From: JAAFIP01 sp043774625
GTDB lineage: Bacteria; Pseudomonadota; Gammaproteobacteria; Burkholderiales; Burkholderiaceae_C
DNA length: 51,535 nucleotides
Direction of reading: 5' to 3'
NCBI GenBank assembly: GCA_043774625.1
Contig: JAYVTG010000106.1
Coordinates: forward strand, 1-51,535
Part shown: positions 7,218-15,799 of the stretch, piece by piece
Layout of the letters: every line of letters begins with the position of its first letter
Position numbering within the stretch: the first letter of the stretch is position 1
Notes under the pieces: generated by a model
The model's input: only the letters and a program-made list of their open reading frames with translations
What the model was told of the DNA's origin: nothing
The model's database searches: none
Made by a program: the position numbers and the translations under genes

Positions 7218-8846
7218 ATGAACAAAGCCAATAACAGCCTGAGCGGACTAGACGCTACGTTTCTGTACCTGGAAACCCCCGAAACACCCATGCACGTGGG
7301 TAGCCTGCATCTGTACGAATTGCCAGCGGGTTTGAAAGGCAGTTTTCATGCGCAGGTGCTCAAACACATGTCAGGGCGTATTCATCTCTCGCCGATCTTC
7401 ACCCGCAAGCTGGCGTTTATGCCGTTTAACCTGGGGCATCCGCAGTGGGTGGATGACGAAGACTTTGATCTGGACCAGCACATCATCAAAATTGGTAAGA
7501 CTGTCAAAGGTAAAACCGTTACCGAAAAAATGGCGCAAGACATGGCGGCTGCGCTGCATGGCGAGTTGATTGACCGCAGCCGCCCGCTTTGGGTGTTTTA
7601 TGCTTTTGATAGCATCTTGCGCAATGACGGCAAGCGCTGCGCCGGTTTTTATTCCAAAATTCACCACGCTGCACTAGACGGAAAAGGCGGCACCGTGCTG
7701 GCCAATGCCGTGCTGGACGTGAGCCCTGTGCCGCGCGAAGTGCCGCCGCCAGACCCAGCAAACAAACGCAAGGCTACAGATTTGAAAATTGGCGAAATGA
7801 TTGGCGCAGTATTTTCCAATTCACTCGCGCAGTACGCCAAGCTGGCCAAGTCGCTACCCGCAGCGGCAACGCAACTTGGTAGCAGTTTGGTAAAAAACAG
7901 CACCAGGGCCAGTGGCAGCACTATCAAAGCCAAGTCGCCCCTCAGTCTGGCTCCTAAAACACCGTTCAACGTAGGCATCAGCGCGGACCGCGTCTTTGTC
8001 ACTGCCAGCCTGCCCTTTGCCGAATGCCGCACCATGGCCAAGTCGATAGGTGCCAGCTTTAACGATATCGTGCTGTGGATTTGCTCAACCGCCCTGCGCA
8101 CTTACCTTGCAAAGCACGCCAGCATCCCCAAAAAGTCGCTGATAGCCGCCATGCCCGTGAGCCTGCGCGACGACAGCAACAAAGACATGGGCAACCAGGC
8201 CAGCATGAGTCTGGCCAATTTGGGCACCCATATTGCGCACCCCATGAAGCGCATGAACGCCATCATGGAATCTACCGGCAAGGTAAAAAAAGCGCTGCTG
8301 AACCTCAAATCCGTACTGCCCACCGACTACCCCGGCCTGCTAGCCCCGTGGGTGGTGGGCGGCGCGGCGCGCCTGGCCTTGAAGGCTTATGGCAGCGCGG
8401 GCATTGCACAGCGCTTGCCCATGCTGGCCAACCTGGTCATCAGCAACGTGCCCGGCCCACAAGTGCCTTTGTATCTGGCAGGTGCGCGCATGCTGACCTT
8501 TCACCCCTTGAGCATCGTCATGCACGGCCTGGGGCTGAACATCACTATACAAACCTATGCGGGGCGGGTGGACTTTGGCATCATCGCCGGTAAAAATGCG
8601 CTCGCGCATGCGCAGGATTTGGCCGACGCCATTGCCACCGCGTTTGAAGAAGCCCAGCGCCTGTATGCTTTTGCGCAGACTCCAGCAGTGGCACCACCTG
8701 TAATCGTTGCCTCTGTTGTTACAAAACCCTCCGTAAAAACCCCGGTCTCGGGAGCGACAAAAAAACGGAGCGCCGCCTCTAAAGTGAGACCGCTTAAAGC
8801 GAAAAAAGCAGCTACTCTTATGCCCAAGAGCCGTAACAATGCATAA
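7218..8846 (+). CDS. wax ester synthase/diacylglycerol O-acyltransferase
   Basis: WS/DGAT family enzyme (542 aa) that esterifies fatty alcohols or diacylglycerol with acyl-CoA to make storage lipid. The N-terminus has the family pattern LSGLDATFLYLETPETPMHVG. The active-site HHxxxDG is present as HHAALDG (H149, H150, D154). The C-terminal half has the NDIVLWICSTALR and NLVISNVPGPQ blocks. The ATG at 7218 is preferred because the family block begins just after it, although the frame is open from 7176. The last 50 or so residues form a lysine/alanine-rich tail that looks unlike the core domain. The next gene, a hydrolase, starts 54 bp downstream. Confidence 0.92.
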   Translation: MNKANNSLSGLDATFLYLETPETPMHVGSLHLYELPAGLKGSFHAQVLKHMSGRIHLSPIFTRKLAFMPFNLGHPQWVDDEDFDLDQHIIKIGKTVKGKTVTEKMAQDMAAALHGELIDRSRPLWVFYAFDSILRNDGKRCAGFYSKIHHAALDGKGGTVLANAVLDVSPVPREVPPPDPANKRKATDLKIGEMIGAVFSNSLAQYAKLAKSLPAAATQLGSSLVKNSTRASGSTIKAKSPLSLAPKTPFNVGISADRVFVTASLPFAECRTMAKSIGASFNDIVLWICSTALRTYLAKHASIPKKSLIAAMPVSLRDDSNKDMGNQASMSLANLGTHIAHPMKRMNAIMESTGKVKKALLNLKSVLPTDYPGLLAPWVVGGAARLALKAYGSAGIAQRLPMLANLVISNVPGPQVPLYLAGARMLTFHPLSIVMHGLGLNITIQTYAGRVDFGIIAGKNALAHAQDLADAIATAFEEAQRLYAFAQTPAVAPPVIVASVVTKPSVKTPVSGATKKRSAASKVRPLKAKKAATLMPKSRNNA

Positions 8847-8900
8847 CGGTATGCTGCGACGCTTTATTTCTTGTTTACCTTTTAAAACCGCCTCACCTTC

Positions 8901-9677
8901 ATGATCCATAACGATCCTCCCAGCTTCGGTTTGCTGGCGCTGGAACTGCGCGCTTTTTGGGAGTTTGGCTTTGTGCTACCCGCCTGGCCCGCCTTGCAAA
9001 AGGTCAAACGCGGCGACGGCCACAGCGTCATCGTCTACCCTGGCCTGAGCGCCAGCGACACCACCACGGCGCCCCTGCGCAAATACCTCAGCTCGCTGGG
9101 TTACGACGCCCACGGCTGGGGCCAAGACTTCAACTTTGGCCCCCGTGCAGGCGTGTTGGAGCGCGGCAAAGAACACATCGGTGAAGTTTTTAAAGCCAGT
9201 GGCCGCCCCATCAGTCTGATTGGCTGGAGCCTGGGCGGCGTGTATGCCCGCGAGCTGGCCAAAGAACTGTCTGGTAGCGTGCGCAGCGTGATTACGCTGG
9301 GAACCCCCTTTTCTGGCTCGCCCCGCTCTACCCGCGCCTGGCGGCTGTACCAATTGACCAGTGGCCGCGACATAGAACGCGAAGCCGAAAACTTCGACCT
9401 GCCAGCAGCCCCGTCCTGCCCGACCACCAGCATTTACTCGCGCACCGATGGCGTGGTGGCCTGGCAGGGCAGCGTGCAAGCGCCCAGCGCCCACAACCCG
9501 AATACCGAAAATATCGAAGTGCAAGCCAGCCACCTGGGCATTGGCCTGAACCCCAGCGCCTGGTGGGCGGTAGCCGACCGTTTGGCACAAGAGCCAGGGC
9601 GCTGGCAAACCTTTCAAAAACCGTCATTGCTGGGGCTGCAAGGTTTGGTGTACCCAGACCCGGCGCGGGCTGCGTAG
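8901..9677 (+). CDS. alpha/beta hydrolase (lipase/esterase-like)
   Basis: A 258-residue alpha/beta-hydrolase-fold protein. The nucleophile elbow is GWSLGG with S110; D183 (SRTDGVVAW) and H211 (ASHLGIG) are the likely rest of the triad. No signal peptide is visible, so it probably acts in the cytoplasm. It follows the wax ester synthase gene closely on the same strand, which suggests a role in storage-lipid turnover or editing; that is inference from position. Confidence 0.85.
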   Translation: MIHNDPPSFGLLALELRAFWEFGFVLPAWPALQKVKRGDGHSVIVYPGLSASDTTTAPLRKYLSSLGYDAHGWGQDFNFGPRAGVLERGKEHIGEVFKASGRPISLIGWSLGGVYARELAKELSGSVRSVITLGTPFSGSPRSTRAWRLYQLTSGRDIEREAENFDLPAAPSCPTTSIYSRTDGVVAWQGSVQAPSAHNPNTENIEVQASHLGIGLNPSAWWAVADRLAQEPGRWQTFQKPSLLGLQGLVYPDPARAA

Positions 9678-9722
9678 CGGTGTGCTTCAAGTTCTGGTAA
9701 ACAGCTTTCCACTGAGATTTTC

Positions 9723-9763
9723 GCTATTATTTTAGTAGCTGCTCGCGCATATTCCACGCTGGC
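9723..9763 (+). repeat. dispersed repeat, copy 5 (intergenic)
   Basis: Near-consensus copy (GCTATTATTTTAGTAGC, then GCGCATATTCCACGCTGGC) in the gap upstream of hpnC, ending about 30 bp before its start codon. Confidence 0.88.
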
Positions 9764-9794
9764 AACCGGCTAATTTGCCTCTACAATCTGCCCC

Positions 9795-10667
9795 ATGACC
9801 GCTGCGCATGGTGTAGACCATTACGAAAACTTTCCTGTTGCTTCTCTGTTGTGCCCAGCCCGGCTGCGGCCCTGCATTGCCGCCATTTACTGGTTTGCGC
9901 GCACGGCAGACGATATGGCTGACGAAGGCAACGCGACGGCCCAGGCGCGTCTGGCTGACCTGGCCGCTTACAGCGCGGACTTGCTGGCCTGCGCAGCTGG
10001 GCAAGCAGTTTCCAGCCGCTGGACGGGCATCTTTGCGGCTTTGGGCCAACACATCCAGGCATTTCAACTGCCTGTGCACCTGCTGGACGACTTGCTCAAA
10101 GCTTTTGAACAAGACGTGCAGCGCACGGCCGCTAACCAGTGGTACGCCAATGAGGCCGAGCTGCTGGATTACTGCGCGCTGTCGGCCAACCCGGTGGGCC
10201 GTTTGCTGTTGCACTTGTATGGCGTCACCGACCAAGCCGCTTTACAAGAGTCAGACGCCATCTGCAGCGCCCTGCAACTAGTCAACTTTTGGCAAGACGT
10301 GGGGCGCGATGCACGCAACCAGCGGTACTACCTGCCACTGGACTTGATGGCCCAATACGGCGTCACGGCGCTGCACATCAACGGCTTGCAAGACAACCCT
10401 GGCACTATAAAATTAATAGCTGCTTGCGCATATTCGGCGCAGGCTACCATGCTAAAAGGTGTGCAATTACCGTCCCGCGTACGCACCCGTATGCAAGGTT
10501 TTGACGGCTGGCGCGCCAGCCTGGAACTGCGCTGCGTCATTCAAGGCGGTTTGCGCATTGTCCAGAAAATCAAAGCCATGAACTACCAGGCCCTGAGCCA
10601 ACGCCCCAAGCTTTCTGCATGGGACGGCTGCGTGGTGGTTTGGCGTGCTTTTTGGATGCGGGGTTAG
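9795..10667 (+). CDS. hpnC: squalene/hydroxysqualene synthase HpnC
   Basis: Member of the squalene/phytoene synthase family (290 aa). In the HpnCDE route HpnC turns presqualene diphosphate into hydroxysqualene. The two Asp-rich sites are present: DDMADE with D39, D40, D43, and WQDVGRD with D168 and D172. The N-terminal HYENFPVAS is typical of HpnC. Residues about 204-217 (IKLIAACAYSAQA) are encoded by a copy of the dispersed repeat inserted in frame after LHINGLQDNPG, within the helical C-terminal half. hpnD follows after about 100 bp; hpnE is further downstream. Confidence 0.93.
   Translation: MTAAHGVDHYENFPVASLLCPARLRPCIAAIYWFARTADDMADEGNATAQARLADLAAYSADLLACAAGQAVSSRWTGIFAALGQHIQAFQLPVHLLDDLLKAFEQDVQRTAANQWYANEAELLDYCALSANPVGRLLLHLYGVTDQAALQESDAICSALQLVNFWQDVGRDARNQRYYLPLDLMAQYGVTALHINGLQDNPGTIKLIAACAYSAQATMLKGVQLPSRVRTRMQGFDGWRASLELRCVIQGGLRIVQKIKAMNYQALSQRPKLSAWDGCVVVWRAFWMRG
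10403..10444 (+). repeat. dispersed repeat, copy 6 (inside hpnC)
   Basis: TATAAAATTAATAGCTGC followed by TTGCGCATATTCGGCGCAGG. Read in frame as LIAACAYSAQA, the same frame as copy 3. Confidence 0.82.
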
Positions 10668-10770
10668 GCCTATAGGTGTTGCACAGGCTTGGCGAGGCGT
10701 TTACGGTTGAGATCACCCAGCCTACATGCGTAACCCTGCGTCGTTGAATTTTGCGGCGACAATTAGCGCC

Positions 10771-11619
10771 ATGACCCCCGAGCAATACGTTCAGCAAAAA
10801 GCCGCCGCATCCGGCAGCAGCTTTTATTACGCCTTCCTATTCCTGCCCAAACCCAGGCGCGCTGCCATCACGGCCTTCTACGCCTTTTGCCGCGAAGTAG
10901 ACGATGTGGTGGACGAAGTGAGCGACCCGTCTGTTGCAGCTACCAAGCTGGCGTGGTGGGCCAAAGAAGTCTCGCAAGCCTTTGCAAACCCCACGGCAAC
11001 CACTAACCGCCACCCCGTCATGCTCGCCCTGCTACCGCACGCAGCACCGTACAAAATTGAAGAACGCCACCTGCAAGCCGTCATCGACGGTTGCCGCATG
11101 GACCTAGAGCAAACCCGCTACCTAGACTACCCCAATCTGCAGCGCTACTGCCATTTGGTAGCCGGTATTGTGGGCGAAGTAGCCGCCAGCATCTTTGGCC
11201 AAACCGACCCGCAAACCACCCAATACGCCCACAAATTGGGGCAGGCATTTCAGCTCACCAATATCATCCGCGACGTAGGTGAAGATGCCCAGCGCGGCCG
11301 CATCTACCTGCCCGTGAGCGAGTTGCAGCAATTTGATGTGAAGGCCCACGAGCTGGGCAAGCGCGGCTATTCAGACCGCTTTACTGCGTTGATGCAGTTT
11401 CAGGCCCAGCGCGCACATGCGCTGTATGACGAAGCTTTTGATTTGCTGCCCAGCGCCGACCGCCGCGCTCAAAAACCCGGCCTCATGATGGCCAGCATCT
11501 ACCGCACCCTGCTGCGCGAAATAGAAGCCGAGAATTTTCAGGTGCTGCACCAGCGCATCAGCCTCACGCCATTGCGCAAGTTTTGGCTGGCCTGGAAGGT
11601 GCAAGCGTTGGGGGGGTGA
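10771..11619 (+). CDS. hpnD: presqualene diphosphate synthase HpnD
   Basis: Condenses two farnesyl diphosphates to presqualene diphosphate, the first step toward hopanoid squalene (282 aa from the chosen start). Motifs: SGSSFYYAFLFLP, the first Asp site REVDDVVDE (D44, D45, D48) and the second NIIRDVGEDA (D168, D172). The frame is open from 10726, but the ATG at 10771 gives the family's usual beginning MTPEQYVQQKAAASG. It pairs with hpnC upstream and hpnE downstream. Confidence 0.93.
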   Translation: MTPEQYVQQKAAASGSSFYYAFLFLPKPRRAAITAFYAFCREVDDVVDEVSDPSVAATKLAWWAKEVSQAFANPTATTNRHPVMLALLPHAAPYKIEERHLQAVIDGCRMDLEQTRYLDYPNLQRYCHLVAGIVGEVAASIFGQTDPQTTQYAHKLGQAFQLTNIIRDVGEDAQRGRIYLPVSELQQFDVKAHELGKRGYSDRFTALMQFQAQRAHALYDEAFDLLPSADRRAQKPGLMMASIYRTLLREIEAENFQVLHQRISLTPLRKFWLAWKVQALGG

Positions 11620-11649
11620 AAATAAATCCACCGAGAAAAACCACTGATT

Positions 11650-11690
11650 GCCAGCATGGAATATGCGTGAGCAGCTATCAAATATATAGT
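11650..11690 (-). repeat. dispersed repeat, copy 7 (intergenic)
   Basis: Minus-oriented copy (GCCAGCATGGAATATGCGTG, then AGCAGCTATCAAATATATAG) between hpnD and the TPR gene. Confidence 0.85.
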
Positions 11691-11754
11691 GATTTGACGA
11701 ACCTCTCACTCTGCGCATACACTGGGCTTAACCTCACAGCCTCTGGAGTTCACC

Positions 11755-12408
11755 ATGTTCCATCGCATGCTGCTTAGCATTTTTCTTCTGGGTCTGGCCC
11801 TGTCATTGCCTGTGCAGGCCGCAGACAAACCCCTCACCCGCGCGCAGGCGCTCAAGGACCTGTCGCAACCCGTTCCCGCCAAGCGTGGCGAAGCGGTGGT
11901 TCGTCTGGCCGAGGTGGGCACCATGGAAGACACCGACAAGCTAGTAGCCCGTCTAGATGACGATCACCCCATTATTCGTGAGCTGGCCGAGAAGGCGCTG
12001 TGGCAGATTTGGGGCCGTTCTGGTGACGCGGCCATAGACGTGCAGTACGCGCGCGGCATGGAGCAAATGGACAGCAACAAGCTGGACGAAGCAGTAGCCA
12101 CCTTCAGCGGCATTATTCAAGCAAAGCCCGCCTTTGCCGAAGCCTGGAACAAGCGCGCCACCATTTACTATTTGCAAGGCAAGTTTGACTTGTCGATGAA
12201 AGACTGCGACGAGGTGCTCAAACGCAACCGCAACCACTTTGGCGCACTGTCGGGCTATGCGCAAATGTTTATCAAACAGGGTGAGTTTGACCGCGCCATC
12301 GACTATTACGAGCGTGTACTCAAGGTGCACCCGCACATGGCGGGCGCAGCTCAAGCCTTGTTTTTGCTGCAACACCAGGCAGAAGAAAAGCGCAAACGCG
12401 TGATTTGA
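11755..12408 (+). CDS. exported TPR-repeat protein
   Basis: A 217-residue protein with a Sec signal peptide (MLLSIFLLGLALSLPVQA, cleaved before ADKP). A HEAT-like helical stretch comes first (about 27-85, RGEAVVRLAEVG and DDHPIIRELAEKALW), followed by at least two TPR units (about 95-200) with AFAEAWNKRATIYYLQGKFD and DRAIDYYERVLKVHPH. It probably acts as a periplasmic scaffold; its partner is unknown. It sits between hpnD and hpnE on the same strand, so it may belong to the same transcript, but no link to hopanoids is visible in the protein itself. Confidence 0.85.
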   Translation: MFHRMLLSIFLLGLALSLPVQAADKPLTRAQALKDLSQPVPAKRGEAVVRLAEVGTMEDTDKLVARLDDDHPIIRELAEKALWQIWGRSGDAAIDVQYARGMEQMDSNKLDEAVATFSGIIQAKPAFAEAWNKRATIYYLQGKFDLSMKDCDEVLKRNRNHFGALSGYAQMFIKQGEFDRAIDYYERVLKVHPHMAGAAQALFLLQHQAEEKRKRVI

Positions 12409-12435
12409 GCTTTCGACAAACCTGCATTCAACAGA

Positions 12436-12819
12436 CTAATGCACGGCCTGCTTCGCAAAGTACAAGACTTGTGGCAGATTCTTGAAATGCGCATCGCACG
12501 TAATGAGTTGCGCGCGCTGCTCTAGCGCGGTGGCATATACGATGGCGTCCGCTGTAGCCAGTTTATGCTCACGGTGCAAGGCGGCTGCACGCAGGGCAAT
12601 GGTAGTGGACAGCGGCACGACAATGCATTTTTGGGTATAGGCAATCATCTGGTCGGCCTGCTCTTCACCCATTTCGCGGGTCAGCCATTTGGCCAGTTCA
12701 AGCTGAACCATCGTCGGCACCACGCATTCGTCACGCTGCGGCAGCTCTTTGCGCAACCGCACACCCAGGGCGCTGCCGGTTAGCCATTCAATCCACACCG
12801 ATGTGTCTACGACCCGCAT
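12436..12819 (-). CDS. vapC: PIN-domain toxin (VapC-like ribonuclease)
   Basis: A 127-residue PIN-domain protein, probably an RNase toxin. The acidic metal-binding residues are in place: D5 in VVDTSVW, E41 in QLELAKW, D91 in ATADAIVYATA and D109 in ITCDAHF. Its ATG overlaps the antitoxin stop (TGATG), as is usual in toxin-antitoxin operons. The pair is inserted on the opposite strand between the TPR gene and hpnE. Confidence 0.88.
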   Translation of the reverse strand: MRVVDTSVWIEWLTGSALGVRLRKELPQRDECVVPTMVQLELAKWLTREMGEEQADQMIAYTQKCIVVPLSTTIALRAAALHREHKLATADAIVYATALEQRAQLITCDAHFKNLPQVLYFAKQAVH

Positions 12820-13031
12820 CAAAAGCGGTCTTGCCGGTCACGCACATTGGCCGTGTTGGCACCTTTGGCCATACCCGCCAGCTCATCCAGGCCAGGAACG
12901 GGCATTACCAAAACGCCTTTGCCTTTGGGGATAAACACAAACTCCTGCCCCGCCAGCCAGTGTTGCTCATCGCGAACGGGCTTGGGAATGGAGATTTGGA
13001 ATTTGCTGGACAGGGTTGCGGTAGCTTTCAT
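12819..13031 (-). CDS. vapB: AbrB/MazE-type antitoxin
   Basis: A 70-residue protein with the swapped-hairpin AbrB/SpoVT DNA-binding pattern (ATLSSKFQISIPKPVRDEQHWLAG as the N-terminal half) and an acidic C-terminal tail that would bind the toxin. It precedes and overlaps the PIN toxin gene. The pair normally represses its own promoter, which would lie in the AT-rich gap 13032-13129 shared with hpnE. Confidence 0.88.
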   Translation of the reverse strand: MKATATLSSKFQISIPKPVRDEQHWLAGQEFVFIPKGKGVLVMPVPGLDELAGMAKGANTANVRDRQDRF

Positions 13032-13129
13032 TTCTTTCTATTTCTATATCGATAAAAGATTGGTAAGATTTTAACATTACTTAGAATGCCCGTAATGAAA
13101 CACCCTTTGCAAATTATTTACTCCATCGC

Positions 13130-14569
13130 ATGCGCGTTTTAGTCATCGGCGCTGGCTGGGCGGGTCTGGCCGCAGCCATTCACGTCACCCAAGCGGGCCA
13201 CCATGCTACAGTTTTAGAAGCTGCTCGCGCAATAGGGGGGCGGGCTAGAGCCTTAAATGTCACCCTGCCAAGCGGCCTGGAGGCGACGCTGGACAACGGC
13301 CAGCACATCATGATTGGCGCGTACAGCGACACGCTGCGCCTGATGCAAACCGTGGGTGTGGATGTGGACAAGTGTTTGCTGCGCATGCCTCTCACGTTGC
13401 GCTACCCAGATGGCAGTGGCCTGCAGTTACCTAGTTGGAAAAAACCCTGGTTTGCAGGCGTAGACGTGGCTACCGGCATCTTGCGCGCCAAGGGCTGGAG
13501 CCTGGGTGACAAAATCAGCTTGCTGAGGGCTGCAGACGCATGGAGGAGGTCCAACTTTATATGTGCAGAAACACATACCGTCGCCAATTTGTGCAAAGGT
13601 ATCAGCCCCCGCGTGATGACGGACATGATTGATCCGCTGGTGGTGTCTGCGCTCAACACACCGACCGACAGAGCCAGCGGCCAGGTGTTTTTGCGCATCA
13701 TGCGCGATTCGTTGTTTGCCAATTCGGACGCGGGGCCAGGGTCTAACCTGCTGCTACCCAAAGCAGATTTGGGGCAACTCTTTCCCACTGCCGCATGGGA
13801 TTGGTTGCGTGCGCAAGGTGCAGACCTGCACACCGGTGTGCGCTTGCAAAGCTTGCAGGCTGCAACAAGTGCTAATAATCAGATACTATCAAAAAGTGAG
13901 CTGCTCACGCATATTCCACGCTGGCAATCGGCAGATTTACCTGTCAAAACAGATAATTTTGATGCTGTGATCGTCGCCACGCCGGCAGCCGATGCAGCGC
14001 GCATTGTGCGCACGTCTTTGCCAGATGAAACCGCAAATTCGACACAGCACTGGCTCAGCAAAGCCAACACCCTGCAATACGAAGCCATCACCACCGTTTA
14101 TGCCCACAGCCCGCAGGCAAAGCTGGCTCAACCGATGCTGGCTCTGCGCAACAACGCTCAGGAACCCGCGCAGTTTGTTTTTGACCGTGGCCAGCTTACC
14201 GGCCATATAGGCCTGCTGGCCTTTGTCGTCAGCGCCAGTTCTGGTGATGCGGCCACGCTAGAGCAACAAGTCATAGCCCAAGGCCGCGCACAGCTTAACT
14301 TGCCCGACCTGCAACCCGTTAAAACCATCGTAGACAAACGCGCCACCTTTGCATGCACCCCCGCTTTAGAGCGCCCCGGCATGCACATTGCACCCGGTCT
14401 GCTGGCTTGCGGCGACTATGTGGACGGGCCATATCCGTCAACGCTGGAAGGCGCGGTGCGCAGTGGGCTGGCAGCGGCCAAGGTGGCCACGGGTCTGGGG
14501 TACAAAACGGTCATGCCAGAGGGTTTGTCCTATACCCGCCAAGCAGCTAAAAGCAGCTTACTGGGCTAA
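13130..14569 (+). CDS. hpnE: hydroxysqualene dehydroxylase HpnE
   Basis: FAD-dependent amine-oxidase-fold enzyme (479 aa) that reduces hydroxysqualene to squalene, completing the HpnCDE route. The dinucleotide-binding motif IGAGWAG is at residues 6-12, followed by VLEAARAIGGRAR; the C-terminal FAD contact is in LLACGDYVDGPYPSTLEGAVRSG. Residues about 248-266 are encoded by a diverged copy of the dispersed repeat, read in a different frame from the copies in hpnC and the acyltransferase (ELLTHIPRWQS). The vapBC-like pair lies between it and the TPR gene. Confidence 0.93.
   Translation: MRVLVIGAGWAGLAAAIHVTQAGHHATVLEAARAIGGRARALNVTLPSGLEATLDNGQHIMIGAYSDTLRLMQTVGVDVDKCLLRMPLTLRYPDGSGLQLPSWKKPWFAGVDVATGILRAKGWSLGDKISLLRAADAWRRSNFICAETHTVANLCKGISPRVMTDMIDPLVVSALNTPTDRASGQVFLRIMRDSLFANSDAGPGSNLLLPKADLGQLFPTAAWDWLRAQGADLHTGVRLQSLQAATSANNQILSKSELLTHIPRWQSADLPVKTDNFDAVIVATPAADAARIVRTSLPDETANSTQHWLSKANTLQYEAITTVYAHSPQAKLAQPMLALRNNAQEPAQFVFDRGQLTGHIGLLAFVVSASSGDAATLEQQVIAQGRAQLNLPDLQPVKTIVDKRATFACTPALERPGMHIAPGLLACGDYVDGPYPSTLEGAVRSGLAAAKVATGLGYKTVMPEGLSYTRQAAKSSLLG
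13871..13925 (+). repeat. dispersed repeat, copy 8 (inside hpnE)
   Basis: Longer copy: GCTAATAATCAGATACTATC, a short spacer, then GAGCTGCTCACGCATATTCC and ACGCTGGC. Open in the hpnE frame. Confidence 0.82.
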
Positions 14570-14652
14570 CATCCACGTTTGGCATGCAAGTTGCTGTAAC
14601 CACAGGGTTGACGGCCTGCATTCAAAGTTTATTCACCCTTTTGGAGCACACC

Positions 14653-15690
14653 ATGTTGAAACTGGTTAAAAAATTAAGCCTCTTGTCGGCAGCCGCTGCA
14701 GCACTGGCCGTTACTGCACTACCCGCGCACGCTGGCAAAACTGTCGATGCCATCAAGGCGCGTGGTCAAGTTATCTGCGGTGTCAACGTAGGTTTGGCGG
14801 GTTTTTCGTCGGCTGACAGTAACGGTGCCTGGACTGGCATGGACGTGGACGTTTGCAAGGCCATCGCCGCCGCTACGTTGGGCGACGCAACCAAAGTCAA
14901 ATGGGTTCCGTTGAACGCCCAACAGCGTTTTACCGCCCTGCAGTCTGGCGAGGTAGACATTTTGTCGCGCAACACCACCTTCAGCATGACGCGTGACGCG
15001 TCGCTAGGCCTGCACATGACAGCTGTGACCTACTACGACGGTCAAGGTTTCATGGTTCCCGTTAAAAGCAATATCAAAAGCGCCAAGCAACTGAAAAACG
15101 CCACCGTGTGTGTGCAGTCTGGTACCACGACCGAGAAGAACCTGACCGACTACAGCAAAGCCGCCAACCTGAACCTGAAACCTATTGTGTTTGAAAAGCA
15201 GGAAGCCGTGAACGCCGCTTACTTTTCTGGCCGCTGCCAGGCTTATACCACCGACGCATCGGGTCTTGCTTCTGTGCGCAACAAAGAGGCTACCAAGCCT
15301 GCAGACCATTTGATCTTGCCTGAGCTGATCTCCAAAGAACCCCTGGGCCCCATGGTGCGCCGCGGTGACGACGAGTGGTTTGCCATCACCAAGTGGGTCG
15401 TTTACGGTTTGCTGGAAGCCGAAGAGTATGGCGTAACACAAGCCAACGTAGACACCATGGTCAAAGACAGCAAAGACCCGGTGGTGATGCGCCTGACTGG
15501 CAGTGGTGAAGACACTGGCAAGCTGCTGGGCCTGGACAAAGAATGGCTCGTGCGCGCTGTAAAAGCCGTGGGCAACTATGGTGAGATTTTTGAGCGTAAC
15601 GTGGGCCCTAAAACTACATTGGCCTTGCCACGCGGCACCAATAACCTGTGGAACAAAGGCGGTTTGATGTACGCCATCCCAGTGCGTTAA
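14653..15690 (+). CDS. aapJ: general L-amino acid ABC transporter, periplasmic binding protein
   Basis: Solute-binding protein of the AapJ/BztA type (345 aa), feeding polar amino acids such as glutamate and aspartate to AapQMP. It has a Sec signal peptide ending LAVTALPAHA and the family-3 binding-protein pattern (LNAQQRFTALQSGEVDILSRNT). The start at 14653 has GGAG upstream; the open frame begins earlier, at 14584. A strong hairpin with a T tract follows the stop and separates it from the permease genes, which should allow higher expression of the binding protein. Confidence 0.93.
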   Translation: MLKLVKKLSLLSAAAAALAVTALPAHAGKTVDAIKARGQVICGVNVGLAGFSSADSNGAWTGMDVDVCKAIAAATLGDATKVKWVPLNAQQRFTALQSGEVDILSRNTTFSMTRDASLGLHMTAVTYYDGQGFMVPVKSNIKSAKQLKNATVCVQSGTTTEKNLTDYSKAANLNLKPIVFEKQEAVNAAYFSGRCQAYTTDASGLASVRNKEATKPADHLILPELISKEPLGPMVRRGDDEWFAITKWVVYGLLEAEEYGVTQANVDTMVKDSKDPVVMRLTGSGEDTGKLLGLDKEWLVRAVKAVGNYGEIFERNVGPKTTLALPRGTNNLWNKGGLMYAIPVR

Positions 15691-15723
15691 TTCCACCCGA
15701 CTTCAATTCCCTTTAGTTCCCCC

Positions 15724-15767
15724 ACGGGCCGATCGATGTACCAAGGTGCTCGATGCGGCCCGTTTTT
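15724..15767 (+). terminator. intrinsic terminator/attenuator after aapJ
   Basis: Stem ACGGGCCG-ATCGA pairs with TCGAT-CGGCCCGT and is followed directly by TTTTT. It lies inside the operon between aapJ and aapQ, so partial termination would lower permease levels relative to the binding protein. Confidence 0.8.
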
Positions 15768-15799
15768 ACTGGCGATGTTTTTTCTTTCAGGTTGTGTCT

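Noticed and set aside
13205..13236. Possible further repeat copy in hpnE (GCTACAGTTTTAGAAGCTGC...)
   Set aside because: The encoded VLEAARAIGGRA is the normal FAD-binding region of this family, so the resemblance is likely coincidental or limited to a few bases.
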